Part shown: piece after piece, positions 1-10,727 of the stretch | How positions within the stretch are numbered: the stretch's first letter is position 1 | Layout: each line of letters opens with the position of its first letter | Assembly: GCA_027405735.1 (NCBI GenBank) | Contig: JAPEHQ010000004.1 | Location: 1,240,001-1,304,000 of the forward strand | Length of the DNA stretch: 64,000 nucleotides | Origin: Mucor racemosus | Taxonomy: Eukaryota; Mucoromycota; Mucoromycetes; Mucorales; Mucoraceae | Direction of reading: 5' to 3' | Translations under genes and position numbers: made by a program | The notes under the pieces: generated by a model | Told to the model about the DNA's origin: nothing | Seen by the model: the letters and a program-made list of their open reading frames with translations, nothing else | Databases searched by the model: none

Positions 1-246
1 TCAAAGGTCCGAAAAGTCAATGTACCTGCCGGTACAGTTGCGATTCCATTAAATGATTCTGCTGCTGTTACTACAAAGAATTCATCCGTAAAGCCTATGC
101 CGATATTACGTACTACAAGTCATTCTAGTATATTATTATCTTCGCCGCACACTTCGGTCTCATCCGAATTGAGAAGAAATAGTGCTGATCACAGAAACAG
201 ACAACCAAGACCAACAACAACAACAAAGCAACAAATTCAAATTTAA
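1..246 (+). CDS. 3' end of an unrecognised gene (partial)
   Basis: The first frame is open from base 1 to a TAA at 244-246, giving 81 residues. The segment is low-complexity and rich in Ser, Thr, Gln and basic residues, ending in a run of threonines and QQIQI. It looks like the disordered tail of a longer protein that starts outside the window. No domain is visible, so I give no function. An AATAAA polyadenylation-type signal follows about 110 bases downstream (near 353), which supports a real gene end. A chance open frame in this AT-rich DNA is less likely over 81 codons, but it is not excluded. Confidence 0.55.
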   Translation, partial: SKVRKVNVPAGTVAIPLNDSAAVTTKNSSVKPMPILRTTSHSSILLSSPHTSVSSELRRNSADHRNRQPRPTTTTKQQIQI

Positions 247-553
247 ATGTTGTTTTTAACACTGTACATTCCTTTTTATTTTATATTGTATTATATTGTA
301 TCATTCTTAGACTTTTTGTATATATACATTTTTTATATATATATATAAATATTAATAAAATCCTCTTATCCAAACAGGTTTTTAAGGAGTTTTTGATGTT
401 GTTGATCGAATGCCACGTTTTTCATATTGTACCACCAAAAAAGTTAAACGTAAATTGAAACGTAAAAACATAAACAAATATGAATTCTGTTTGCTTTTTT
501 TTTTTACTTTGTTCTTCTTTCACACACATACACACATAATGTATTTATAATAA
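247..553. other. Intergenic: 3' UTR and RGS promoter
   Basis: This stretch holds the 3' flank of the preceding gene (a TATA-rich run, then AATAAA near 353) and the upstream region of the RGS gene, with T-rich and CA-rich tracts just before its ATG. I see no coding potential. Confidence 0.5.
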
Positions 554-1222
554 ATGAATATTTCATTAGAATCAATATTAGAATCCAAAGACAATCATTA
601 TGATAATTTTGCTCTTTATATGCACCATACCTATTGTATAGAGAATTTGTATTTTTGGCAAGATGTTCAAAATTACAGATTAAATCCTGCTTTTACCACT
701 TACCAAACCATGATTAAAAATTATATTGTAACAAGTGCACCACATGAAATTAATATACCTTGCGATATGCGACAACAATTACTAGACCATCATACCCCAC
801 ATTGCTTTGATGAAGCTGCTGAATCTATATTAGAACTCATTCGAGTCAATTCATTTTTGCCCTGGCATCAAGATTATAATGCTACAGCTACTACACGCTA
901 TTCTACTGCTACAAGAAACTCTCTCTCTCCTTCAATGTCATTTCCAGATCGTTGGAATCTTAGTAAATATCAACAAACATCATCATTTAATACAAGTAGA
1001 CCAAGTTTTAGTTCGGTAAGATCATCATCAGCAACATCCATGTTTAATTTTATGGATAAATCAAGGAATAATGCCGATGGCTCATCAACAAGTATTACAA
1101 CAAACATATCGGGCATGTTTCAAAGAAAACGACAAGCTCTTATGATTCGAATGAAAAAGACATTTATTGAGCATGATTTTAATAATAAAAATAACAGCTT
1201 TTCTTGGCTTGCTAAGAAGTAA
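554..1222 (+). CDS. RGS-domain protein (regulator of G-protein signalling)
   Basis: This is a single-exon gene of 222 aa. Residues 1-107 form a recognisable RGS domain. It has the ENLYFW core at 30-35, APHEIN at 62-67 (matching the RGS consensus of an alpha helix followed by p-x-x-I-N) and FDEA at 85-88, ending in the helix before FLPWH. RGS domains bind active G-alpha subunits and speed GTP hydrolysis, shutting off receptor signalling at the plasma membrane. Residues 108-200 are Ser/Thr-rich and probably disordered; the last 35 are basic. No DEP or membrane domain is present, so this is a short stand-alone RGS protein. The start ATG directly precedes the domain, so a longer N-terminus on an unseen upstream exon is possible. 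The KH gene lies convergent, 85 bases downstream. Confidence 0.85.
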   Translation: MNISLESILESKDNHYDNFALYMHHTYCIENLYFWQDVQNYRLNPAFTTYQTMIKNYIVTSAPHEINIPCDMRQQLLDHHTPHCFDEAAESILELIRVNSFLPWHQDYNATATTRYSTATRNSLSPSMSFPDRWNLSKYQQTSSFNTSRPSFSSVRSSSATSMFNFMDKSRNNADGSSTSITTNISGMFQRKRQALMIRMKKTFIEHDFNNKNNSFSWLAKK

Positions 1223-1307
1223 AAAAAAAAAAACCCACTTTTTATTTTCGTGTTTTTAGTATAATATTAATCATCAAGTAGCGCCTCAGACTGAACAAAC
1301 AGGATTT

Positions 1308-2086
1308 CTAAATATTATTATATTGCATATATCGTTGTGCTTCTGTTGATAACTCACAGTAAATTTCATCGTCCTCGTCTTGTGATGGCACAGTATCCAT
1401 AAATACTAAATCGTCTTCCGCTTCTTGTTTATAAAATTTGTTGCCTGGTGCACACATTGCCAATGTGATATTTTCCTCCAATTGTTGTGTCAGTAATTTA
1501 ACAGCTTGATAAAAGTTTCTAATATATTCTTCTCCAGCTGGTACAGAAATACGTACAATACGTTCTGTTGAATTTGGTAAAAATCGAGGCATGATTCTAA
1601 CTTCAGTATTTGTTTGTTTGGCCATGTCCTGAAATATGTTTTCTCCATTTTGCTTTTTGCCACCTTCTTTTAAAAAATTAATAAACAAATCTGGCAATAT
1701 AAAGTCCATGCCATTTAATATCTAGTTGATATGTTAAAAATTATGCAATATATTTACAAAATCACACACATATTTACCGGATCATTAAAAGCTTTAACAA
1801 GTAATTCAAGGCAGTTCGTACATGCATTAGCGCAATCCTCGGATTTTCCCCTCATATGGAAAAGTCTCATGAATTGACGTGGGGACTCATATTTGCTAAA
1901 CTGAAGGAAGACATGATAAAAGTTTGTGATCCCTTGTATGGTTTTGCCTTGTGGGCCGATGATTTTTCCAGAATAGGATCGCGGTATAAGAACTCGTAAG
2001 TTAATTCTGTTATTTGGATGGTATCGTTCATAATTAGTGTAAGATTGTATCAAGTCATTTGTGGTAAGTTGTGGTGGAGACGACAT
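1308..2086 (-). CDS. KH-domain RNA-binding protein
   Basis: There are two exons: 2086-1778 and 1721-1308. The 56-base intron begins GTAAAT and ends CTAG, and joins ...AFNDP to ILNGMDF in frame. The first exon carries a KH domain: RVLIPRSYSGKIIGPQGKTI, with GPQG as the GxxG loop that contacts single-stranded RNA. The second exon has a further alpha/beta segment (EVRIMPRFL..RIVRISVPAG) that could be a degenerate second KH fold without a GxxG loop. The acidic tail ends in QRYMQYNNI. I chose the Met at 2086; an in-frame Met at 2155 would add a hydrophobic 23-residue leader. The specific RNA target cannot be read from the sequence. Total is 240 aa from this start, 263 from the longer one. Confidence 0.75.
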
Positions 2087-2409
2087 GCAGTTGTATGTGT
2101 GTGCGCTTGTAAATAAAAATAGATGAAGAAGGCATTGTGTCAATCCAGAACTCATTCAAGAAACTTCACTACTTTTACGAGTCCCAGTTGTGCGGGCTGA
2201 GACTAAAACAAGTTTCAGGAATATGCATTTGCATACACTTTGAAGCTTCTAATCAACGACAAGGAAATATATGCGCATTCTCTATAAAAATAAGAATATA
2301 ATTCATGTGCTTTAAAATGCTTTTTTAATTACAATAATATTGGTTTGATAATCCTATAAAAAAACATGACAGTATTGTCGTAATAAAGCACCAATATACG
2401 ACGAATGTC

Positions 2410-4480
2410 GTTAGCCAGTCGTTATTTTTGAGCGAGTTGAGATGAAGTCAAGCAAAATTAACCCAAATGAGCACAAACTTGCACGTCAATGTAGGTATTT
2501 GAAGCATCCACCTAATTAAAAACTATCAGCTTCTACAAACTGTTTTTGGTTGTTAGCATCCAAAATCAGTCATTTTTCACTGCTTTTTCCTTGAAAACTG
2601 GCTCTCACTTTTCATTCCTGCTCTATTTTTTTTTCACTAAATAACGTCAAGAAAAAATTATATGCCAATGTACCTGAGATGTTCAGCTTTAATCCAAAAA
2701 CAAGTATCCGGAAATATCCTATTTTTTGCAGTTGGTATTAATTTTTCAGTGCTAATGTTTCAGATTTTTTACGCGTATTTCACTGCTAAAGGAATGAAAA
2801 CTTTGAGGCTTCATATCTCTACAAAAAATTAAGCTATACTAACACTTTCTAATAATAAAACTTGCTTGTTTTAAACTGCTCTATAACATATTTTAATATA
2901 AAAAAATCTGAACACCTTTATTTTGTTTCATTTTTTTGGACATTTCTATAGTAGGTTTCAAAACATTGGTTAAATTGAGCAACATTTTTTTTGTATTCAT
3001 GTCATTAAGATCGTTGAGCTCTCTCGGATCCAATTTAGAGTTTTTCAAAATATTGATTTTTCGTGGAGATATCTTCTAAAATGTGTACAAAAAGGTACCT
3101 CCATTTCTAGCTTCCATTTTTTCCTTATATACCCTCATCCCAAATTCTGAAACTGAAAAAAATTTGGACAAAAATCTTGCTTCCTCTATGAAAAATGTAG
3201 CTAAAAGGTTCAGCAATAGCTCGATCGATAGATAATTCTTTTGCGCATCATTTCAATTTATTATATTTTAAATATGCTTATAAAAAGTGATGCGTATCCT
3301 CAAAAAACCTTCAAAATTTCAATTGCCTTTTGCGCACAATTTAATGTGGAATGTTTGTCTAATTTTTATTTAGATGGATGCAGAATCCAAAACTGTACAA
3401 AAACTATTTAATACACTAGGTCAACTTACTTTGCAGTTCTGGAGCATTTAAACAATTTTGTTTTTTTGAATCATTTTTCGTCCATTTTTGAAAATAAATT
3501 TTGGAATCCCGTTATGATAGATTTTAAGCTGTAATAAAAACTATTATTTTGATTATCTCGACGAAAAATTAATATTTTTTGCTAAAACAAAAAATACAGA
3601 GTAGCAATCGATTAGATCTATCTACTGAAGACAAAAAATTGAACCCTAGATAATGAGCTTTAAGTTTTACAAAATAATAAATTATTATTTACGACTGCAG
3701 AAAATAAAGAAAAAAATCTCATCCTTGGGAATATTGATCCAATTAACCTTCAATTATGCATTATGATAGATTTATTAAATACATCTTGCATAAAAGTTTA
3801 TACTTCTACTTTCACAAATAACTGTGAATTGAGAAAACCATCAGCAGAACATGATACTGTATTTCTGTCCAATAAAACTACCTGTTGTGTCCATATTTTC
3901 ATGTTTGATAAATAATACTTAAAAAAAAAATTAAAGGAGAATGAGTAATGAACCAGTTCTTTAACTGTATAATAAAAACAAGATATCGTTTATTTAGATA
4001 TAAAAGTATAGCCTTTTACTGTATATTAATTTGACATTGATATCCTGACATGTAATTTAAGGTACTGATTGTACCATTATTAGATCTGTTTGATAGTAAT
4101 CCATGAATTGAAATGGATCAATCATGATTTAACCGTGCTTGCAGAGCTTGTGAGTTGATTTGTTTCAATACTGCGTTGAATGTGCTTGGATATTGATTTG
4201 TTAGCTACTTGATTGATTAACTGCTGGGATAAAATAATAATATGGTGTCATAATAATTGAGGTCTAAGCGTTCTTGGTAATGGGTGGATAACCTTAGTAA
4301 GTTAGGAGTTTTTATATCCTTTATCAAGATTTTACGCTTCAATACATGTGGTAGTCAATAGATTGTAAGATGTATTGATACTGTAGAAGGTAGCATTGGT
4401 GTCGAGCCGGGTTTTGACAGCCAAATTTACTAGTATAAGCTAGGCTCCACAACAACCATAGTAGAAGATGCTAACTTATG
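2410..4480 (+). repeat. Dispersed ~2 kb repeat, copy a
   Basis: This is the first and one of the fullest copies of a family seen repeatedly in the window. Landmarks in order: a head block (2410-2575), CACTGCT..AAACTGG..CTCAC (2578-2610), GATGTTCAGCTTTAATCC (2678), CGATCGATAGATAAT (3222), the 3' block TAGATCTAT (3613) and a tail with CTACTTGATTGATTAA (4203). It has no sustained open reading frame on either strand. The tail is interrupted by about 76 bases flanked by a repeated GTAGAAG (about 4385-4465). The same landmarks recur in the same order and orientation near 4.7, 12.5, 26.3, 30.3 and 44.9 kb. The element class is unresolved. Confidence 0.75.
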
Positions 4481-4683
4481 GTACTGGGTGGCATACAACA
4501 GAGCCGAGCTTTTTTTATGCAGCCGAGCTTTTTTCAAGGCTTCTTCTTGAAGTTAGACGAGCTTACTTATGCGGCGACTAAAACTCATCATCTCAATGAG
4601 AGTTTTATTTTACCTTTCAAGTGGCAAATACATGCAATATTTAGTAATCTAGTTTTACTCAAAAACCTAGCTACTTGAAAAAT

Positions 4684-5830
4684 GACAGCGCATTACATGC
4701 TTGTAGTAGCAATTTCTGAAAGTATTTTTTTTATCTCACAAAGCGCTCAAAAACACATTAAATTTACTGCTTTTTTCTTGTTGAAAACTTGGTCTCACTT
4801 TTCATCCCTGCTCTACTTTTTTTTTTTTTTCGCTAAATAACACCAAAAAAAAAAAGAAATTATATTCTAATGGACTTGAGATGCTCAACTTTAATCAAAA
4901 AGTGAGTATCCGAGAATATCCTATTTTTTGCAGGTAGTATTAATTTTTCAATGTTAATGTTTCAGATCTTTACAGGTATTTCACTGCTAAAAATTGAAAA
5001 CTTTAAGGCTTCATATCTGTATGAAAAATTAAGCTATACTAACCCTTTTCAATAATAAAACTTACTTGTTTTAAACTGCTCTATAACATACTTTAGTATA
5101 AAAAATTCTGAGCACTTTTATTTTTTTTCATTTATTTTGGCCTTTTTGTAGTAGATTACAAAATATTCGTTAAATTGAGAAGTATATTTTTTACATCCAT
5201 TTCATAGATCTTGTTGAGCTCTCTCAGACTCAATTTAATTTTTTTTCAAAATATTGATTTTTCGTGGAGATATCCTCAAAAATGTGTATAAAGAGATACC
5301 TTCGTTTCTAGCTTCCGTTTTCCCCTTGTATACCCTCATCCCAAATTCTGAATTTGAAAAAAAATTGACAAAAATCCCGTTTTCTCTACAAAAAATGCAT
5401 CTAAAAGGTTAAGCAATTACTCGATCGATAGATAATTATTTTGTGCATCATTTCAATTACTTATATTGGAAACACGGCTATGAAAAGTGATATGTATCTT
5501 CAAAAAACGTTCAAAATGTCATTCGTATTTTACACAAGATTTCATGTGAAACATTTGTTCAAATTTCATTTAGATGGATGCAAAATCTAAAACTCTACAA
5601 AAAACATTTAGTACGCTTGTTCAACTTACTTTTCAGTTCATGAACTATTAAACGATTTTGTTTTTTTTATCATTTTTTGTTCGATTTCACAACAAATCTA
5701 TTTTGGAACTCAGTTACGATAGATTGTAAGCTGTAATATATAATATTATTTTGGTTATCTCGACAAAAAATTTATATATCATAAAAATGGCAACATAGTT
5801 TTCGCATCAAGATATAAGATTTTAGCTTCG
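4684..5830 (+). repeat. Dispersed repeat, copy b (more diverged)
   Basis: This copy runs from the CTCAAAAACACATTAAATTT block through GGTCTCACTTTTCATCCCTG, ACTCGATCGATAGATAAT (5419) and the GATAGATTGTAAGCTGTAAT block (about 5720). It matches copy a with many substitutions and lacks the 3' tail after about 5790. It sits directly downstream of copy a in the same orientation. Confidence 0.7.
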
Positions 5831-5899
5831 CCGCTCTTGCGACCTTGTTTGTAGTGCATGTTATAAATGATGTATGAAAAAAGGTGGATTAAAAAATAA

Positions 5900-6095
5900 T
5901 TTTTGTCATTTTGAATCATGTTATTTTTGAGTAAACCACTATGAAAATCGAGCCTTTTTCGACCAATGTTAATCTAAACGAGCTCAGATTTACACATCCA
6001 TGTATGTCTTGGAAACATCCATAAATTTACCTGACATTGGCTTCTACGAATTACTTTTGGTAGTTTAAATCCAAAATCCATCGTTTTCCCTATTT
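5900..6095 (+). repeat. Dispersed repeat head fragment
   Basis: The block with GTTATTTTTGAG, AAACGAGCTCAGATTTACAC and TTCTACGAATTACTTTTGGT matches the head block of copy a (about 2425-2575). It is not followed by the core, so it is an isolated or truncated head piece. Confidence 0.55.
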
Positions 6096-8321
6096 TATAC
6101 TAGCATATTTAAGCGAGCTTCAGTAGTTTATGACATTTTATTGTAAAATATAGATATATGACATATATGCAATAAAAGTCTGTGATAATTAATAAAATCC
6201 AAGTCAAATATGATACTTTAGTGTACGAGTTGATATCTGAGATAACATCAAAAATTAGATTGAAGGTTTTGTAAGACTGACGAAACCCTCCCAAAAGGAA
6301 CAACACTGTATTTTATTTACAATATAGGCCTGTTGGTTTTGGTGTTACTGGAGTAGTATAGTGTATAACTGAAATGGCCGTAGATGTTGATTTCTTTTCA
6401 GGGGATCAAAGAAGCCTGCTTTTTTAATAATATATAATATTTTGAGAATGACCAGAAAGTTATTTTGATTTTTTCTTATTATAGGATGTATTTGGTATAG
6501 TAGAAAATAGTTTTATTAAAGAAGTTCTGTATATTCAAAAAACAGTAAGTGAAGAAGAGAGAGGGCGTTTCATGTTGAATTTCAAAACAAAAAATGTTAT
6601 TTTGAGATAAGTCTCTGCAATAGTATGTCAAGCTGCTTATGTTCCTAATTAGAAAAATACGAGCGCATGCCGTACAGATTATGAAATTGCTTTCTCAAGT
6701 CATTTGATAATTATTATTATAAAATAGTAAAGCTATTTATTCAATACAAAAGAATATGGTTTAGTGTTTAGAACGAATCAGCTTACTATATCCGTAAAAA
6801 TAGAATCAATTAAACGAGGGTATTTATGAATATAAAATTTCATACTTATTGCACGTATTATTTGCATAGAATCTTGTCAAAAACGCTAATAGATATTCAA
6901 ATGTACTTTCATTAATGTGCATATAGCTTAATAGAACAATTTAATTGTGTTATCTGTTACAAAAAGGCGTCATTCGGGGTCTACTAAGAAAAACGGTACA
7001 TTTCAAGACAACAATTGCAAGTTTTATGGGCTTTTTTTTTTTTTTTTTTTTTGCAAATCATCATATACTAGATTTGCTAGATCATTGAGCAGTATTATTA
7101 GATAGCTTTCATTAATCATTACTTGTTGTGTCTCTATGACATTGTAAAATTTTGTAGGACCTGTATTCTGATGAGATATCACACAACGACTCCCAACTGA
7201 GCTGATTTCACAAAGTTTGAATTTTAAGGAGGTTTAAAGGTAGATTGAAATGAATCTAACATCAGGTTTTTCTATCGTTACATCTTCAAGTGCATTATGT
7301 ACTTTGTAGCGTTTTTCAATTGACACAATTCATCTAAATTGTTCATTCTATCGCACGTTTTCTTAGGGATATCAATCTGAATAATAATAATAATGCAATT
7401 TTACGTCCCACATAAAATTTCCAAATCCTCAAATGAAAATTTTCAATAATTGATATACATCTCTTTCTTGTACTAAACAGTAAATAAAAAAAAATATAAA
7501 GTTATTTTCCAGATTCCAATTTATATATTCTAAGCTTTTTTAAGAAAATATGTTCATTATTCGAGCAAAAAAAAAAAAACTGTTTAAATATAAAAATAAG
7601 GCTGATTTAGATCAGTTTTTGACTTTCTTCGCTTTTCTTTTGCAATGTTATAAAATTTGTTTTCGTATATTATATACTTTTAATCAGATCATCCCCCTGG
7701 CATGAGATGCGGGCTAGTTTGGTTACCTCTGGTTGAGGAAGAAATAAAATTTCTGAATCACGTTTTGTTAAAGCTGTCAAAATTCAAATAGAAAAGTAGG
7801 CATATAAACGCGAATTATATCTTCTTCATTCATATGGTATTGCATAATATTTTTAAAAGAGGCGAGCCATCTTGCTATGTGGGCAAAAAGTCCCTTTGAC
7901 TATTACAACGCCCCTAAAAATAGAAGGCTATCCTTTATTCAATGTTGCTATACTGAAACTTATAGAGTTAAATAAAGAGAATGCAAATACAGAGAAATAC
8001 AAGCTTTTATTTAAATCATTTAGATCAATAATTAAATTATAAGAAATACGACGTCTTAACAAAGAAACGAGGCGACTGATGTGGATTTTGTTTCTCAAGA
8101 ATATACTCAAAATTTTCAAATAAGGTTGCAAATTGCTGTATAGCAATGGTATTGTGTTGGCAACTTGATATAGAAGAAAGCTAACATTAATGTATATTTT
8201 GGAATTGTGTCATTGAATTTGGTTAGTGCGCCGAAATGGAGAAATTCATAGTGCCACTTCTTTTTTTTTTTTGAGTGTGTCAGATACTTTGAGAAAGAGT
8301 ATAATTTTGTACTCTACCGTA
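6096..8321. other. Gene-poor stretch, no supported gene
   Basis: I find no convincing gene in these 2.2 kb; open frames are 65-72 codons, AT-driven and without recognisable motifs. A run of 21 T (7032-7052) could be the poly(A) tail of a minus-strand retro-insertion, but no target duplication or coding remnant was recognised beside it. A second poly(A) run lies near 7567-7580. Confidence 0.4.
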
Positions 8322-8610
8322 GAGCATCTCCAACAGAGGAGCTAAATGTAATCATTTTCTATAATACCTCCGAAATTTAATAAAATCGTCTCCAACGGAC
8401 ATGCTAAATGGGGCATCATTTTGAGAAAAAGCTAAAATAAACTCTCTAGGGTGCCAGATTTGGCACCTCTGTAGAATTTTTAAACAGGTTATTTACAAAA
8501 AATATCTGAACTCTTTCATAAAATTGCCTGATTTTGACATGATCAAAAAGTAAGTGCAGTTTTCTGTGGAGCTACGTTTTTTTTTTATACCTTTACCGTT
8601 GGCGATGCTC
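8322..8610. mobile_element. 289-bp MITE, GAGCATC-type termini
   Basis: The left end reads GAGCATCTCCAACAG and the right end, reverse-complemented, reads GAGCATCGCCAACGG: 13 of 15 matches. The flanking triplets are GTA on the left and TTA on the right, a near match to the 3-bp duplications of PIF/Harbinger elements. GAGCATCTCCAAC-type ends are known from Harbinger-like and related DNA transposon families. The interior has no coding potential, contains a second TIR-like block (CGTCTCCAACGGACATGC near 8387) and fits a non-autonomous miniature element. The superfamily assignment is an inference. Confidence 0.6.
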
Positions 8611-8620
8611 TTATGGAAGG

Positions 8621-10446
8621 GTTTTGCGCATTTGTTTTTGGACGGCTTTACTTGTTGTCGACAACAAGATTTTTATGTGTTACCAAAAGCAACCTTTCTT
8701 CATGTTGTCGACAACAAGATTTTTTTCTTGTTGCCGACAACATCATTTTTTTCTTGTTACTGACACGTTATTTCGTGAGCAGTGCGGATTCTCTTCTTTT
8801 TACTTACGGCAACCGTCCAGGAACAGATCTTATGAACAAACACATTTTATTAAACACTGATGTCATTAACTTTGTTATCAAGGAGATTGTTGGTAAGTAT
8901 TCATTGTAATGATATACTGTGTCCTAACTCTTTCTATTTGTTTGGATTAGGGCCAAAAGCAGTTGGCCAATATTGGCCTCGCCCGACGGAATGGCCAAAT
9001 GCCAAAAGATCGGACGTATTATATGCTGCTGATAACGTAAATATCTTTCCGCCCTTGCTGATACAAGTACAGAACATTGCAGATGATGGATTTCTACATC
9101 GAGTTGTGCAATATTGCGAGGAAGTGAACAAACAATATGATGCCATACCCTTGGTTCTCATTTTTGTAGTCAACAAGACCAGGGACAATATTATACGAAA
9201 AACCACAAAGGACCCACGACTTCCATTCTTGTTCAAATTACCAAGCTTTCCATGGGCTAAAAAGTGTTTTATTCTCAATAGTGATTCCATTCGCGACCAT
9301 TTGATCAGGACACCTTTACCACCATTGGTTGCTCTCGGTGCGTTTTTTATCGCTCAGAAGCCATTTATTCTCAACCACGATCAACGACATGATCCAACTA
9401 TCCAGCAGTTATACAGTATATCCAAGCATGTTTTTGAAAACGTGGCTACACATGAGAAAACGGCGATAGATGACCTTTTATGTTTATGTGATAACTCTCA
9501 ATCAAAGTTCCAGGAAGGCATCAAAGTGCTTGAAAATTTGGCAGATACCAGCATGAAAAAGCGCGCCATTGATTGCCTGAATGATGGATTGGAAATAATA
9601 AAATCATACAAGAGAAAATATATAGCCAGTCAATCACCATCGCCATCACCATTACCGTCACCATTACCATCACGAGGACCATTGTCAGTACCATTACTAT
9701 CATCAGCCTCATCATCATCATCACTGTCAGTCCCATCTACATCGACACCTGCACAAACTCTGTCATCCGGAAATTGGAAATTTGTTGATGATTACATACG
9801 AAGTCTTGGAGACGAAAAAATGAATTGGAAAGCCTGTTATTTGGAAGGCCAACGCCAGGGTCACTTTACAAATTATACCAAGCCCATCAGTCTCAAAAAT
9901 GCATATCAACGTTGGAAAAAACAACAAATTAACAATTATGAACCGAAAGAATAAATAAGGCTTTATTATGATTGCTTTCATTGAGGTTTTTTTTTTTTTT
10001 TTTTTTTTTTTAATAAAGGGTTGTTGGATTTTTGTTCTATTTTAACTGTCAGCGAAGTCTGATTAAATTTAAGATATAGAGTAAACATATAAGATGTGTC
10101 ATAATGATAATAAAAAAACAAAAATAATAAACAACTTCCTAATGCCGACTTCCGATACGAGGAGGGCTAGAAGCGTGCCTGCATGGCGTCGATCTGGGAC
10201 AAGATAATATGACTCAATATAATGTTGCTCAGATGTAATGGAAGATTGGGGGCTATGCATACATAATTTCAGATGAAAATAGCCATTCACAAAAGCTTAT
10301 TTCAAAAAACGGAGAAATACAAAATGGACTATGCAGTAATGAGATGACCTAGCTGGAGAAAGACTCAGGGCGTTGTTGCCGACAACAAGAAGAAATCTTG
10401 TTGGCGACAACAAGTAAAACCGTCTAAAAACAGATGCCCAAAAAAC
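8621..10446. mobile_element. Inverted-repeat element carrying a PD-(D/E)XK gene
   Basis: About 50 bases at 8621-8672 match, in reverse complement, 10393-10446: GCATYTGTTTTTRGACGGYT, then TTACTTGTTGTCG, then CAACAAGATTT. Between these arms lies one spliced gene (8832-9954) and a T tract near 9987-10011. The arms and their inner flanks hold five versions of an 18-bp palindrome (8651, 8701, 8727, 10372, 10397). The arrangement looks like a DNA transposon or a transposon-like gene island of about 1.8 kb. I could not identify a clear target-site duplication, so the outer limits are uncertain, and a transposase other than the nuclease-like protein is absent. Confidence 0.5.
8832..9954 (+). CDS. Rpn-like PD-(D/E)XK nuclease-family protein
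   Basis: There are two exons, 8832-8892 and 8951-9954, with a 58-base intron (GTAAGT..ATTAG) joining EIVG to PKAVGQYWPRPTEW. This gives 354 aa from the Met at 8832. The segment RRSDVLY..NVNIFPPLLIQVQN..FLHRVVQYCE...LIFVVN resembles the core of Rpn/PDDEXK-type proteins: an Asp in strand 2, the I-x-V-Q strand where E-x-Q/K is usual, then an R-x-x-x-Y helix and a hydrophobic strand. The normal Glu before the Gln is not obvious, so catalytic competence is doubtful. A Ser/Pro-rich linker (about 260-305) leads to a C-terminal Trp-rich helical module ending in YQRWKKQQ. It sits inside the inverted-repeat element. The frame upstream stays open through 8613, so the start could lie further 5'. Confidence 0.6.
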
Positions 10447-10727
10447 AGTGCCAAATTATATGCGAACGTATCAATAATCTGACGTTTTAAAAAGTTTTAC
10501 TAAATGAGGATTTGCTCAAAACACACCGGTCAGTTGCCACATGTAGAAATAAGACAAGCTCTGCGACGACATTTTTCAACAAATTTTATTGAAAATCAAA
10601 AACTAGTTTGGTACAATGACCAAATTTGTTATGACGTAAAATGTGCCACTACATTAAGGTGGGTGTTATCAAAACGCACCTGCCATTTTGATCTAGAATG
10701 ACAGCAGAAGACTTGAAAATTACTATA

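Noticed and set aside
7680..7740. GC-richer patch resembling a tRNA fragment
   Set aside because: No A/B box pair and no closing stems could be drawn.
8651..8744. CRISPR-like array of short repeats
   Set aside because: The repeats are self-palindromic, irregularly spaced, only three in number here, and the genome is eukaryotic.
9521..9736. Methionine/valine-rich frame opposite the Ser/Pro linker
   Set aside because: Antisense shadow of a TCA/CCA-rich linker in the PD-(D/E)XK gene.
10099..10290. 63-codon minus-strand frame inside the inverted-repeat element
   Set aside because: No motif, and it contains no continuation of the PD-(D/E)XK gene; treated as chance.
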